NCBI RefSeq assembly: GCF_000143415.4
Contig: NW_003314278.1
Location: forward strand, 2,295,604 to 2,359,603
DNA: 64,000 nucleotides
Direction: 5' to 3'
From: Selaginella moellendorffii
Taxonomy: Eukaryota; Streptophyta; Lycopodiopsida; Selaginellales; Selaginellaceae
Of the stretch, positions 31,547 to 41,700 are shown one piece after another. The notes under the pieces were generated by a model. The model had not been told where the DNA came from. It searched no databases and worked only from the letters and a program-made list of their open reading frames with translations. The position numbers and the translations under genes were made by a program. Each line of letters opens with the position of its first letter. Position 1 is the stretch's first letter.

Positions 31547-32736
31547 TTATCTTTTTTTAGAGACCACAAGAACGCCCATTAGCCCCCCAGCGATTTCATA
31601 GTGGACGGCCTTCGAGAATCCTGCTTGCGCTGCAATTTTTTCTAGCTCCTGCCCTGAAAATCCCTTCCCAGATTTGCAAAGGTTTCTTTAGAACAAATGC
31701 AATACCTGTGTGGAAGTTCTCGATTGATTCCTTGAGGTACTCGTAGTCCTCGCGGAATCCAAACTGAGAGGCTACTGGAACGACAACATTGTCAAGCATC
31801 CAGCCCTGCACAGCGATACCATGACTGGTACTCTTAGAACAAACTGTAACAATCTTACTTGCAAGCTGCTTGTAACGGGATCGGTGCTTTTGTTGAAATC
31901 TAAGATGGATGCTAGAGCACCTGAACTTCAACGAACTCTCGATAGCCAACTCTCTTTTAGCAGCATTGTCATACCTGGCCTTAGAACACGTAAAATCTCT
32001 TCGAAAGCTCGAGGAACATCTCGAACGTTGCGAAGGCCGTATCCAACCGTGACCGCGTCGAATTGCCCTACGTTGAATGGCAAGTTTAGAGCATCGCCTA
32101 GGCACCACCTGCAAAAAGTCTACTCTTCCTGTTAAACATCAAACACTTCCCCATCCCCTTACTCAATGTTTCGTCGCCCATATGATTTCTTTTGTCGCTC
32201 CCTTGCCAAGGCTAGCTGTTCTTCAGCAAAATCGAGCCCAGTCACCTGTAAGGCCGAAAGATCATACCTTGCATCGGCTCGGACAAGAATTCCTACCTTG
32301 CCTCTGGGCCCGACTTTCTCCGCTAGAAGCATGGCCAAATCCCCACTGCCGCAGCATATATCAAGCACCGAGTCTCCAGCTTTGGCACTAGATAGATAAT
32401 GAATGAATGTTAGGAATTCCCGGGGGATGAGAACTCTCGGGAGTTTTTACCCGCTCCATCCGACAGCCATCCTCTTCCAAATCCTGTGCTGCCCAAGGCT
32501 CAGCACATCATTCAGCTGGAAAAAGAAAATCCTTAAGAACTTTACTTGGAGGAGAGAGGAGAGCCACCTACATTGTCATACATTGGAGCAATGCGATTGA
32601 ACAGACGTTGCCGGTGCGCCGCTTGCTCGTCATCAACGGCCGACACTGGAAATCCTCGCGCGGAAAGATTACCAATTCTGGAACCCAACGCCGGCCCCTG
32701 GAGCGCCGCCATCGACGTCGGCAGCTGCAGCGCCAT
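31547..32736 (-). CDS. MENG: Demethylphylloquinone (2-phytyl-1,4-naphthoquinone) methyltransferase, UbiE/MENG family
   Basis: Eight exons, about 32736-32572, 32515-32451, 32387-32297, 32245-32163, 32108-31975, 31920-31859, 31805-31706 and 31653-31547, give 268 aa. A short Ser/Ala-rich N-terminus resembling a chloroplast transit peptide precedes RQRLFNRIAPMYDN. Then come LNDVLSLGQHRIWKRMAV, the SAM-binding motif LDICCGSGDLA (about 90), VTGLDFAEEQLALA, FDAVTVGYGLRNV, SILDFNKS, QGWMLDNVVVPVA and the C-terminal GGLMGVLV. It catalyses the last methylation in phylloquinone (vitamin K1) synthesis for photosystem I in plants. Introns are only 50-63 bp. Mitochondrial COQ5 is related, but the QGWM/DNVVVPVA block matches MENG. 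Confidence 0.92.
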
Positions 32737-32769
32737 CGCAGGCTACAAAGCCCTAAAATCTATCTAAAA

Positions 32770-33405
32770 CAAAGTTATTATGTGAAAAGAAAATGCGATC
32801 TCACTTGAGAACACACCTCAGAACACTTTTATTATTTGACAATTAAATTAACACTTCATTGCTCTATGACAATCTTATGATACAAATTCCAGGAAAAGTA
32901 TGAACTTCTACAAGAGAAAAGGTGGAAACAGTGATCTAGGTAGTTAGATGACATGTTAAGTGGCAAGTTAAGGAATCTTTGGGATTGAGCCAATCTTGGG
33001 AGCTTGGATTGGTTCACAAAGATCACTAGTGAAGGAAGGAAGCAAAAGTTTATCATAACAATCCAAAATTCTGGGAGATGATAGGCATTATAAACATTGT
33101 GGGCTTTAGAGGATAAAAGAAGGTATCACCCAACAACTTGGTCTTAGGAATAACCTCCTATCCTCTTTAAAAGAAGGAACACAAATTTAAATGTGTTAAA
33201 AAATGTTCTTAGAGAGAATTCCAAATTTGACCTTGGTTCCCATGTTGAATATTCTTTTAGAATACTTTTACACACTAAACTACCATTTACTACCTGAAAA
33301 CCTGGAAGCTAGTAGCACGTACTTCGTCAGCTTTGGCCATCATTTACTTCTTTTTGCTATCGAAGGTAATGATAATTAATAGAGCACAAAGGGTTTCGAC
33401 AAATC
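32770..33405. other. AT-rich intergenic, divergent promoter region
   Basis: Separates the divergent MENG (minus) and CNMT-like (plus) genes. No ORF or RNA gene seen; it likely holds both promoters. Confidence 0.5.
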
Positions 33406-34804
33406 ATGGAATCATCAAGACCGCTGGTCCTCGAGCCTTTCGGAGTGTTGCACCCAATCCTTCAAAAGCTGCCAGAATTTCTAGTGCGAAGGCTGATCCG
33501 CCGCGGTGTGGCAACGCAGCTGCGCTACTTGTATGGATTGTCCGCTGAAGAGCAGCTCCAGGGCCTTGTTAATTTCGTCCAGAGTAAGTTCTCCCTCTCA
33601 TTCTAGTCGAATCAATCGATTTGCTTTGATCTTGTTTTGTAGATGCCAAGCAAATGCCCGTCATGGAAGCAGGGGGCTCTTTCCGGGACGAGATTTACGA
33701 TGTTGACTTCTTCAAACTCCTGCTTGGAAAGCATCTCAAGTACAGGTAGGAAGAACCCAAGATCTGATCATACATCTCATGACAATTAGAATGCTCAAAT
33801 CTGAATGCTCAGCTGCTTGCTTTACGAGGATCCTTCGTTCACGGACGAGCAAGCTGAGGAAGCCATGTTTAAGCTGTGTTGCGACAGAGCACGCATCCAG
33901 GACGGGCAGCGTATCTTGGATCTTGGAGGCGGCTATGGCGGACTGGTTATGTATATCGCGCAGAAGTTTCCTTCATGCCAGATTACTTCCATAGCCGATT
34001 CAAGAGTCCAAACGGAGCACATCCGAGAGGAATGCAGGTAACAAGCACTCTCTCATTTCTTTTCTGGTGCCAAGATCTTCCATGCTTAATTGTAGAAAAA
34101 GAGGCCTGGTAAACGTTGAGGCGATTGATTGCGACATAACAAGCACCAAAATCACACAGACTTTTGACAGGATCTTCTGCATCGGCGTTTTCGAGGTGAC
34201 AATAGAATATTGAATTCAAATCTTCCATCATTGATGTTCTAACTAAGCATTGTTGAAAATTTGAGCAGCACATGATAAACTATCAAAAGTTTATGAAGAT
34301 AGTGTCTGATCTTACGAGCGAAGGAGGTCTCCTCTTCGTGGAGCATGTCTGTCACAAGCTATTCGCATACCGTACGGTAAATGCTCGCAATATCCTTTCG
34401 TTTCTTTGCTAGTAACTACGTAAATCTCTCCTCCTTGTAATTTATCTCTAGACAACGGGCAACAGGATGCTGGCAGACGCATTGCCACTGTATTTCCAGG
34501 ACGATTTTGTGATACTGGATCATTGGCGAGTAAATGGAACCCATCAAGGACGATCTTGGTAACCATATATTGATTCTATATAACTTCACGCTCTTGGAAA
34601 CCTTGCAGTGAAGCCTGGATGAGAAATCTGGATGCCAAATTCGACCAAGTTAGCGCCTTGTTTGCAAAGGCTTATGGGGAGGACAATGCAAGCAAGAGGC
34701 TGGCAGGCTTTAGATCAAACCTCCTCCTGGGCGCGGAAATGTTCAGCTACAACAATGGACAGGAATGGTTTGTTTCGCACAAGCTCTTCCAAAAGAGAGC
34801 CTAA
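33406..34804 (+). CDS. (S)-coclaurine N-methyltransferase-like / CFA-synthase-family methyltransferase
   Basis: Seven exons, about 33406-33583, 33643-33745, 33813-34037, 34096-34195, 34269-34376, 34452-34558 and 34609-34804, give 338 aa. The layout matches plant CNMT-like proteins: SSCLLYEDPSFTDEQAEEAM (about 94), RARIQDGQRILDLGGGYGGL as SAM motif I (about 117), TSIADSRVQ, FCIGVFEHM, GGLLFVEHVCHK, YFQDDFVILDHWRVNGTH and C-terminal AEMFSYNNGQEWFVSHKLF. Angiosperm members N-methylate benzylisoquinolines or phospho-bases; the fold is shared with cyclopropane-fatty-acid synthases. The real substrate here is unknown, since non-flowering plants carry such genes without benzylisoquinoline alkaloids. 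All splice sites are GT-AG and the frame closes. Confidence 0.85.
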
Positions 34805-35171
34805 TTTCTACGCACTTAGACATGGTTTGCAAACAATATAATTCCTATCAAGATTTTAGTGCCGAGACTCACACATGAAACCCAAGGTTGCTAACCACGG
34901 CCAAGCCAATGGGCGGACAACGCGTGGACTACATATTCCTCTCTTTACGTTCTTATTGGATGGCCCATATCTCTCTGTTGTTCCTAGGCGAGGAGGAGGA
35001 GGGTATGGCGTAACGAGGTTTGCTTCCGCCATTTACTACTGGCAGCTCCGGCGGCGCTCTCGATCGAAGTCTAAGAAAAAGGTATGCTCGATCTAGAATG
35101 GAATTCTAAAAAATCTAGAGAGTTTTGATCTAAAGCGCATTCAAGATTGATCGATCTTTGTGCACAGCAAA
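34805..35171 (+). promoter_or_regulatory. OEP16 5' region with a probable 5'-UTR intron
   Basis: No conserved ORF. AAAAAG|GTATGC near 35083 and GCACAG|CAAAATG near 35166 look like donor and acceptor of an intron ending about 5 nt before the OEP16 start codon, so part of this stretch is probably transcribed 5' leader. Confidence 0.45.
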
Positions 35172-35948
35172 ATGCCGAAAGGAAGGGTCTCCACCAGCGT
35201 GAATTCCCCGACCGTGGACATCGTAATTGACATGGGGAACCCATTCCTAAACAGGACTGTGGATGGATTCTTCAAGATTGGAGCTGTAAGCTTTCTAGAT
35301 TGTGTGGTTGGCTTGTCCAATTTCTTCCCTTGATTTTCTTTTGCAGGTCAGTGCAGGACATGCAGCTGGCCAGGAAGCTTACAAAGTTCTCAAGAAACGT
35401 AAGTACCCCTCCAGGTGTTATTCTATTTGGTGGTATTTTTTTCTTCTCATTTTCTCTAGAGACTGTCACCAAGCATGATCTCGAGTATACGGTACGTCAC
35501 ATGAAAATAAATTCGCGAGTGAAAATTTACTGTGTTACTGCAGCTCAAGCGAATGGGAAAAGACGGGTTACACTGGGGTAACTTTTAAAGTTCATGACTC
35601 AATCGAAGCTATCCTTCTTTTTTTTTTTCTTTTTTTTTGTTTGTTTTTTCTGGTTTTCTCTCGGGAACGGTTTTTAGGAGCCATCGCGGGACTCTATACG
35701 GGAATGGAGTATGGAATTGAGCGAGTTCGTGGGAAGCACGACTGGGTAAGTTCCATTCGTTTTTCTAGAGCGTCACTGATAGATCGCTGACTGATCACCG
35801 ACAGAAGAACGCAATGCTTGGGGGTGCCGTGACTGGAGCGCTCGTGAGCTTTGGGGAGCATCGCTACAGCCGTGACAAGATGGTCCAGAACGCCATCGCT
35901 GGGGCCGCCATCGCCACGGCCTCGGAATTCCTGCGTCATCTTACGTGA
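35172..35948 (+). CDS. OEP16-1: Outer envelope pore protein 16-1-like (Tim17/Tim22/Tim23 family)
   Basis: Six exons, about 35172-35285, 35347-35398, 35460-35491, 35544-35577, 35678-35745 and 35805-35948, give 147 aa, the usual size for OEP16. Shared features are VDMGNPFLN-like IDMGNPFLNRTVDGFFKIGA (about 18-38), a middle loop, then GLHWGAIAGLYTGMEYGIERVRG and DWKNAMLGGAVTGALVS, with glycine-rich membrane helices typical of the Tim17 superfamily, and the end GAAIATASEFLRH. It forms an amino-acid- and amine-selective channel in the outer chloroplast envelope; no cleavable transit peptide is expected. Exons 3 and 4 are only 32 and 34 nt. Confidence 0.92.
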
Positions 35949-36390
35949 GCGAAGCTTTCGCGACCCGATTCAAGTACGCTAACATCACGGCCATGACACC
36001 AACATGTCTAGAGCAGCGCCTATTAGAATCTGGTCAGAAAAGTTGGGAAAGAACTTTCGTGAACTTGGAAGGACTTCTCACCAAATAAGAACTTATCTTT
36101 TTTTCTTTCTTTCTTTTTTCTCTTGCTTTGAGATCTCTTAGGCACTCGTGACTCGATGGATGTGGAAATGCTTGTGCCCGCGCTCAATCTAGAGGGACCA
36201 CCTTTGGTTTCTTAATCTTTCTAATTTTCTTCGTTGCTCTCAGAGCTTGCCTAGATTGGCCATGAAGATTTTCTGGTGAAGTCTCTGACATAGCCAGAGA
36301 TTAGATAGCTAGGCAGAGTTCTGATCTCACGTCGCTTTCTCGCTAAATATCGTCACATTGTTGAAAAACCATGGCGTTTTCCACAATCGC
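35949..36390. other. Intergenic between OEP16 and tRNA-Cys
   Basis: 3' flank of OEP16 with T-rich tracts near 36100. No gene seen. Confidence 0.4.
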
Positions 36391-36462
36391 GGAGGTATAG
36401 CTCAGTGGTAGAGCAATTGACTGCAGATCAATGGGTCTCTGGTTCGAATCCGGATATCTCCT
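36391..36462 (+). tRNA. trnC-GCA: tRNA-Cys (anticodon GCA)
   Basis: 72 nt: acceptor GGAGGTA pairs with TATCTCC (one G-U), D arm GCTC...GAGC, anticodon stem ATTGA/TCAAT with loop CTGCAGA and anticodon GCA at 36423-36425, T arm with GGTTCGAATCC. Discriminator base T is as usual for tRNA-Cys, and it is followed by T-rich DNA suited to Pol III termination. Confidence 0.93.
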
Positions 36463-38298
36463 CTCATTTCCTAACTTTTTTAATCTAACAAGGACGAGCT
36501 CTACTTTATTTCTTTTCTCAATGCATGTTGCGCGCATTGAATTCGCCGGCTCTCCATCGATCTCAATCTTGTCCGGTCAAGAGCGAGAGAGCGGAAAATG
36601 GAGGAAGTTTCAGGAATGGATGGACGGATCATCCTTTCTTCATGAATTCATCGTAGGCTCCACTGGCTCAAACTCTTTGATCGATGGATCCAAGAGATTG
36701 CGCCATTTAAACCAAGAGTGTAACAGTGAAAGGAGTTGTTTTGTCCCCGATTGACCGCGACCAGCCACCCGACTTGACAATGTCTTGGAGTGTTTGTTCC
36801 TCCGGCTCGAGAAAACAAATGGCGAAAGTTCTACAATACGATTTCCGGCATTGACAATCGGTGAAGTACGGATGCTCGTTCTTTCGTTCCAGTTTCGTCC
36901 CAGTTTCAGATCGGTTTTTTCATCTAGAAAAAAAAAAAAAAAAAAAACTTTTGGTTGACCCCCTGATGTGTACACGCCAAGGCATTTTTGCGTGTGCGGT
37001 AGCAACGACAAGGTACAAACGGCAGAGAAACTGTGGGCCTGGAGAGAAAATTAAATGGATTAAAACAAACTTGGAAAGATCCTCCTCCGCGATAAGCTCG
37101 ACAAGTGTGTAGACTTACGACCCAATTCCGTCCCCGGATCGAATTTCCAAGAGGTTGGAAGAAGCCGCCAATTTGGCGTTCTCCGTTTTTAAATTTGAAA
37201 ACAGGATATTCCACGGCATTTAGGGCTCGCAGGGACAGCTGGGACCGCGGTTTTTTCCTTGGAGTAGAGCGCTGGTGGCCCAATACTGTCGCTAAAAGCC
37301 CCACTTTTGCACGTCCTCACAGAGGAAAGTGAAAAGGAGAGAACCACGTACAGTAAACACACTCTCCAGCACCAAAGATCGACATGTCGAGGCTCGGAAG
37401 CCCCGCCATGCCACCTTTTGAGCCCTCCGAGCAATCAAACCGGGAAAAAAACACAAGCGAGACGAGAGCCCCAATAATCTGGACGAGATCGATTGAGCGC
37501 CCCATTGTCGGGAAAAGAGGCAGAAGGTTTCAAACCGATACGTAGGATCAATGCACGTAGACGTAGACAATGTACATACGGTTTTACCACTTTTGATCTT
37601 TTGTTGGAAAGAATGGGACCTTCTACTGACTAGTAGAGTGTGGGATCACACACACCACCCACCGAATTGCCGTGTCCAAGGATCCCACCAAGATCCCAAG
37701 TTGCCGCCGCTATACTGAGAGGGAAGGATCGAGCACCCTGGAACACACTGACACAAGAAGAACAGAGTACCAACTTGGTCATCTTCCTAGGTGCTCAAGG
37801 TGTCTAGGCATGCAAATGCCACAATTGGGCATTCTAGTACGTATGTCATGAATAGTAGGCAAAACTTAACTAATGTTGTTTTTTTCCTTGTTGCTTTGTG
37901 GGATTTGTGCGTTGGTTTAGAAGTAAAATGATTTGGCAATGGTGGTGGAGGATCGAGAAGTTGTCGGGCTCGCGCGCTCAAGCGTTGGGCTGATTGCCAA
38001 AAACAAAAGGTGGTGGATCGCGGTGAAGTGTGGCCTCGACATCCACATCCGACACAACGTTTCAAGCACCAACATGGACCATCTCACTATATATCCTTGC
38101 GACCGTTTGGGACAAGTTCCATCAGAACAAAAGAATGAGAGGAATTTTTACAGTTATACACTTTTGCATTTCTGCTATCTTTCTCATGGTTATAATTTTC
38201 ATCTTTTCGCTCCTCACTGTTGCTTAAAAGGCCACACACAACACGGGGACCCCTAATTGTGTTTGGAGTTGTCTTGTGACTGATCGCTTAAACAACGC
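36463..38298. other. Intergenic, no supported gene
   Basis: About 1.8 kb with a pure A run at about 36930-36947 and no conserved ORF on either strand. Short frames are present, but none resembles a known protein. The right part is the promoter side of the CLE gene. Confidence 0.45.
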
Positions 38299-38305
38299 TA
38301 TATAA
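38299..38305 (+). promoter_or_regulatory. TATA box of the first CLE gene
   Basis: TATATAA about 95 bp upstream of the ATG at 38398, a normal spacing for a plant TATA box with a short leader. Confidence 0.5.
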
Positions 38306-38397
38306 CATCGCAGCTAGCGGTTTTGTTCTCCCTAGGAATCCATCAACACTGTTCTAGAACGATAGGAGGGAGCGAAGAACTCGCAGATATTTCTATC

Positions 38398-38771
38398 ATG
38401 TGTCGCCAGCAGAGATCAAGGCTTGCGGTTCTTCTTCTTGTGCTTCTTCTTGTGCTGCTGCCGCCACTCCCGGTGGAATCGTCCGCGCACCGGAGGCTCC
38501 TCCAAAAGGATTTGGAGTTTGATTTGCGACGCTTTCTCCAGTCGCTCATGGTGGAGAGCAAGAGGCATGGCGGGCTGCTCGTAGCGGAGCTCCATCGCGT
38601 GCCAAGCAGCCCGAATCCAATACAGAACGAGTGAGTATCCTCTCTCTCTCTCTCTTTTTTTCCTCCCTGAGCATTTATGTCTCGCAAATTCTTCCGCGCG
38701 AGAGAAAACAGAGCACCATCACATTTATTGATTCCTTCTCTTGCAGATTCACGGACGAAGTCCACCATTGA
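38398..38771 (+). CDS. CLE: CLE signalling peptide precursor, motif HRVPSSPNPIQN
   Basis: Small secreted-peptide precursor, 85 aa if spliced (38398-38630 joined to 38747-38771) or 78 aa if not. Residues 1-30 form a strong signal peptide with a leucine-rich core (LAVLLLVLLLVLLPPLP). A variable acidic/basic middle follows, then the CLE dodecapeptide at residues 66-77 (38593-38628). CLE peptides are cut from such precursors, hydroxylated on prolines, and perceived by CLV1/PXY-class receptor kinases to control meristems and vascular cells. His1, Asn-Pro-Ile at 8-10 and Asn12 recall the TDIF subtype (HEVPSGPNPISN); Arg2, Ser6 and Gln11 differ. The intron GTGAGT...TTGCAG adds only EFTDEVHH after the motif. 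The start is the ATG that gives the signal peptide. Confidence 0.88.
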
Positions 38772-41700
38772 GAATTCGGCAATTCTCCGCATCAAATTGG
38801 CCCGCTCGCTCGCTCGATCCAATCCAAGAGATCGATTTCGGTAGTCGCCAAATCGTGAACGCAGCGAGTAATTCCGAGGCTTCTAGTTACATATACTCTC
38901 TCGCCCCTCGTGACACTCCGCGAGCGCAAGCTTACAAACATCCCAATCAATCGATCAAGAGCACGAGAAACTTGGTCAGGAACAGCGGAGAGTCCTTCAA
39001 AGTTACAAGGAATAGTTTAGAGAAATCGCTTGTCTTTTCTTGTGTGTTTTTGTGGATTCCATCGCTCTGAATGAGGAGAAACCCAAGCCCATCTATCATC
39101 TAATTCGCAAGTTTTCTCGCTCGATCATATCCCTTTTTCCAAAGTCACCAACTAGCAACGCAACTTGCCTTACACATTTATACTATTATTTCCCACAGAC
39201 CTTCTCTCACTTGATCGATCATTCACAAAAGTTTGATGAGTTTCTTCCTCCTCTCTCTCTCGCCATTTAGTTAGAATCTCCTGGCGGATCCAAATTCATG
39301 CATGCGCAACAAGAACATTTAAAATCGGGAGCGTGGTAGAGGAGTACGTATACCCAGTGTCACAACGAGGTATAGATATAGGTATGCCAAGACATTGAAT
39401 TTTAGAGTGTGGTTGGGCAACCATAGCCTGGAAAAGATGAAACAGGCCAAGACCGTGCATCTATCTCTGTGAAGCTAGATTGCCATCTATTCGATCCAGA
39501 ACTCCTTTTCTTTTACGAGCTTGTTTCTTCCTCCTCTTTTTTGTTCTTGGGCATTTCAGATCCAGTGAAGCCTAGCGAGAATTTAAGGCCGTGTGTTGTT
39601 CCGGTCAGTGTACCAACATTCTTGCAGTGCGATCGAGATTTCATGATGGAAACTGTGCAAACACAAGTTAAAGATCGATTCTGGAAACTTTAGATAGCTA
39701 AGCGTTTAGCTTTTGAGTTAGAGCTTTAAGATCATGCCAAGCTGATGTATATAGAATTGACCAGCTGATTGACAAGGAAAAGAATCGCATGTATGGCCCG
39801 TGAACCCGGCCCATTCTTTGGATTTGTTTTGCAAGATTGTCAAAGCAAGCGAGCCACGCGGCCACATCTAGGCATCACGACACGGAGCTGGAGCCAAGCG
39901 TTGAATCGAAAAGGGAATATTGGAGCTTGGATGGAGCAAGCAAAGCGAGGGCGCAAAATAGTCAGTCGGGTCACCTAACGGGCAAAGAATACCGTACAAA
40001 ATACTTGTTTTCTCGCAGAGCCTTGCATGATTTGGAGAGAACTTTAGCGCTGTAAGTGGACAAGCAAGGAAAGTCGTTAGCTTTAGCGCTTGCTGCACGC
40101 CACCTTCGATCGGTGAGCTCTTTTGGCTTCCCGCGCTCTTTAAAAATTTAAATGTCAAAGTACACATCGGTCATAGCCACGAGGTTTTTTAGGGTTCTTG
40201 ATTGCTGGCGGGTATGAATGGCAACTGGTGAGTTCCTGGCATTGCTTTTTTCTAATGGCAACTAGTTCCTGGCATGTTTTTTCACTTCCTAGCATAGTTT
40301 ATGACCTGGGCTCTGGAGTGTGAAGCTTCTTTTCTCTTTTTTATTTTCGGCAGGCATCTGATTGTTTTGTCGATGCACGGAACAATGGGACAAAATGGTG
40401 CCTCCGGATCATCACAGCCTGATCAACCGCGAAAAATAATTCACGTCCACAGCAACACACTGCGGCATACTAGTCTCCTCAAGCTCATAAATTTGCTGCG
40501 CCGCGGCTGACACTGGTGAGTGATTCCGGGGGATTGTTTGAATGATTGGAAATGGCCACGGCCCCACAAACCTGTGCCCAAATCACTCGCTTGGTTCCTT
40601 TGCGTCCCTTGAAAAAAAAATTTCCCTCATGCTTGCAAGACCATCTTATTTTTCTAACTTGTTTTTTTGCTTTGTTTTTCTTTTGTTTTTGCTCCATCTT
40701 TGCTTTTAACTTGTTTTTGCTTTGCAGGCACAGTCACACCACTGACAAGTTCCATTCAACGTTTTTCCAAATCTCTCTCGGAACGGAGATGTTGCCTCTG
40801 CGAGCAAATGTGATGAAGGCTTTCGTGCTCAGTGCGTACTGGCGAGTGTTGCTGCCATGGCGACGTAGAGCTTGGCCTGTAAGTCCTCTCTCTTTCCTAG
40901 TTTCCTGCGTTGCTGCTGACTGGTCTTGGTCTCTCGGTCGTGCTCCAGCAGTAGTTTTCGCTTTGTCTTTTCTAAAAAACTCTGGGCTTCGAAAGTGTTG
41001 GTAGCTCCTGTTTCGATTTATTGCCATGGCCAGCTAGCTCCAACTTGACAGTAGAATTTTTTCATCTGAGCGTATGAAAGCTTTGCGTTCCTTGCAGTGC
41101 CCGTTAATGGAAAGGTAATTGGTGAAGAGCAGAGCTGCGCGACGTGTCTAAGTTGTTTTAGCCTTCCATGTTTCGAGTTCTTGCTGTTTTTGTCACAAAA
41201 TTCAAGCTCGCAGGCAGGCAGTCTGGCTGGATTTAAGAGAATGATGGCGGTATGAGTCAAGTGGCAACACAGGTACCCTGGCAAAGCTCTCACCGGTGTT
41301 GGGACTCTGATATGAAACGAGTGTGCGTTTGTGCTGTGTCAGGTTTGGAATATACATTATGTGTTCCTGGATGGGCCGAGAGTACATTCTCCCCATGCAA
41401 ATCCCCAGAGTTCTTGTCAAGACACTGGCTTCGTGTTATTGCTCGCTACGTGACCAAACACACGTATTTTGGGGCGCTTGTTACCACAGGGAGGTGATTG
41501 ATGTACAAGGACGGGTATGTTCTTTTCTATCTATTTTCTCGTTTTTTTCTTTCTTCTTTTTCTTTTTCTTTTGCCCTTTCGTTTTGGTTTTTCTTTCTCT
41601 TTTCTCTCTCTTTTCTCTCCAAGTGCATGTACTAACAGAGGCGTCCATGGAATTTTGCAGGGACGTTCTTTCTCCATGAGTCAGGCTTTTGTTTAAATGG

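Noticed and set aside
36640-37304. Frames with a poly-Phe/poly-Lys run near 36.9 kb
   Set aside because: The run is a translated A18/T18 homopolymer; the rest resembles no protein.
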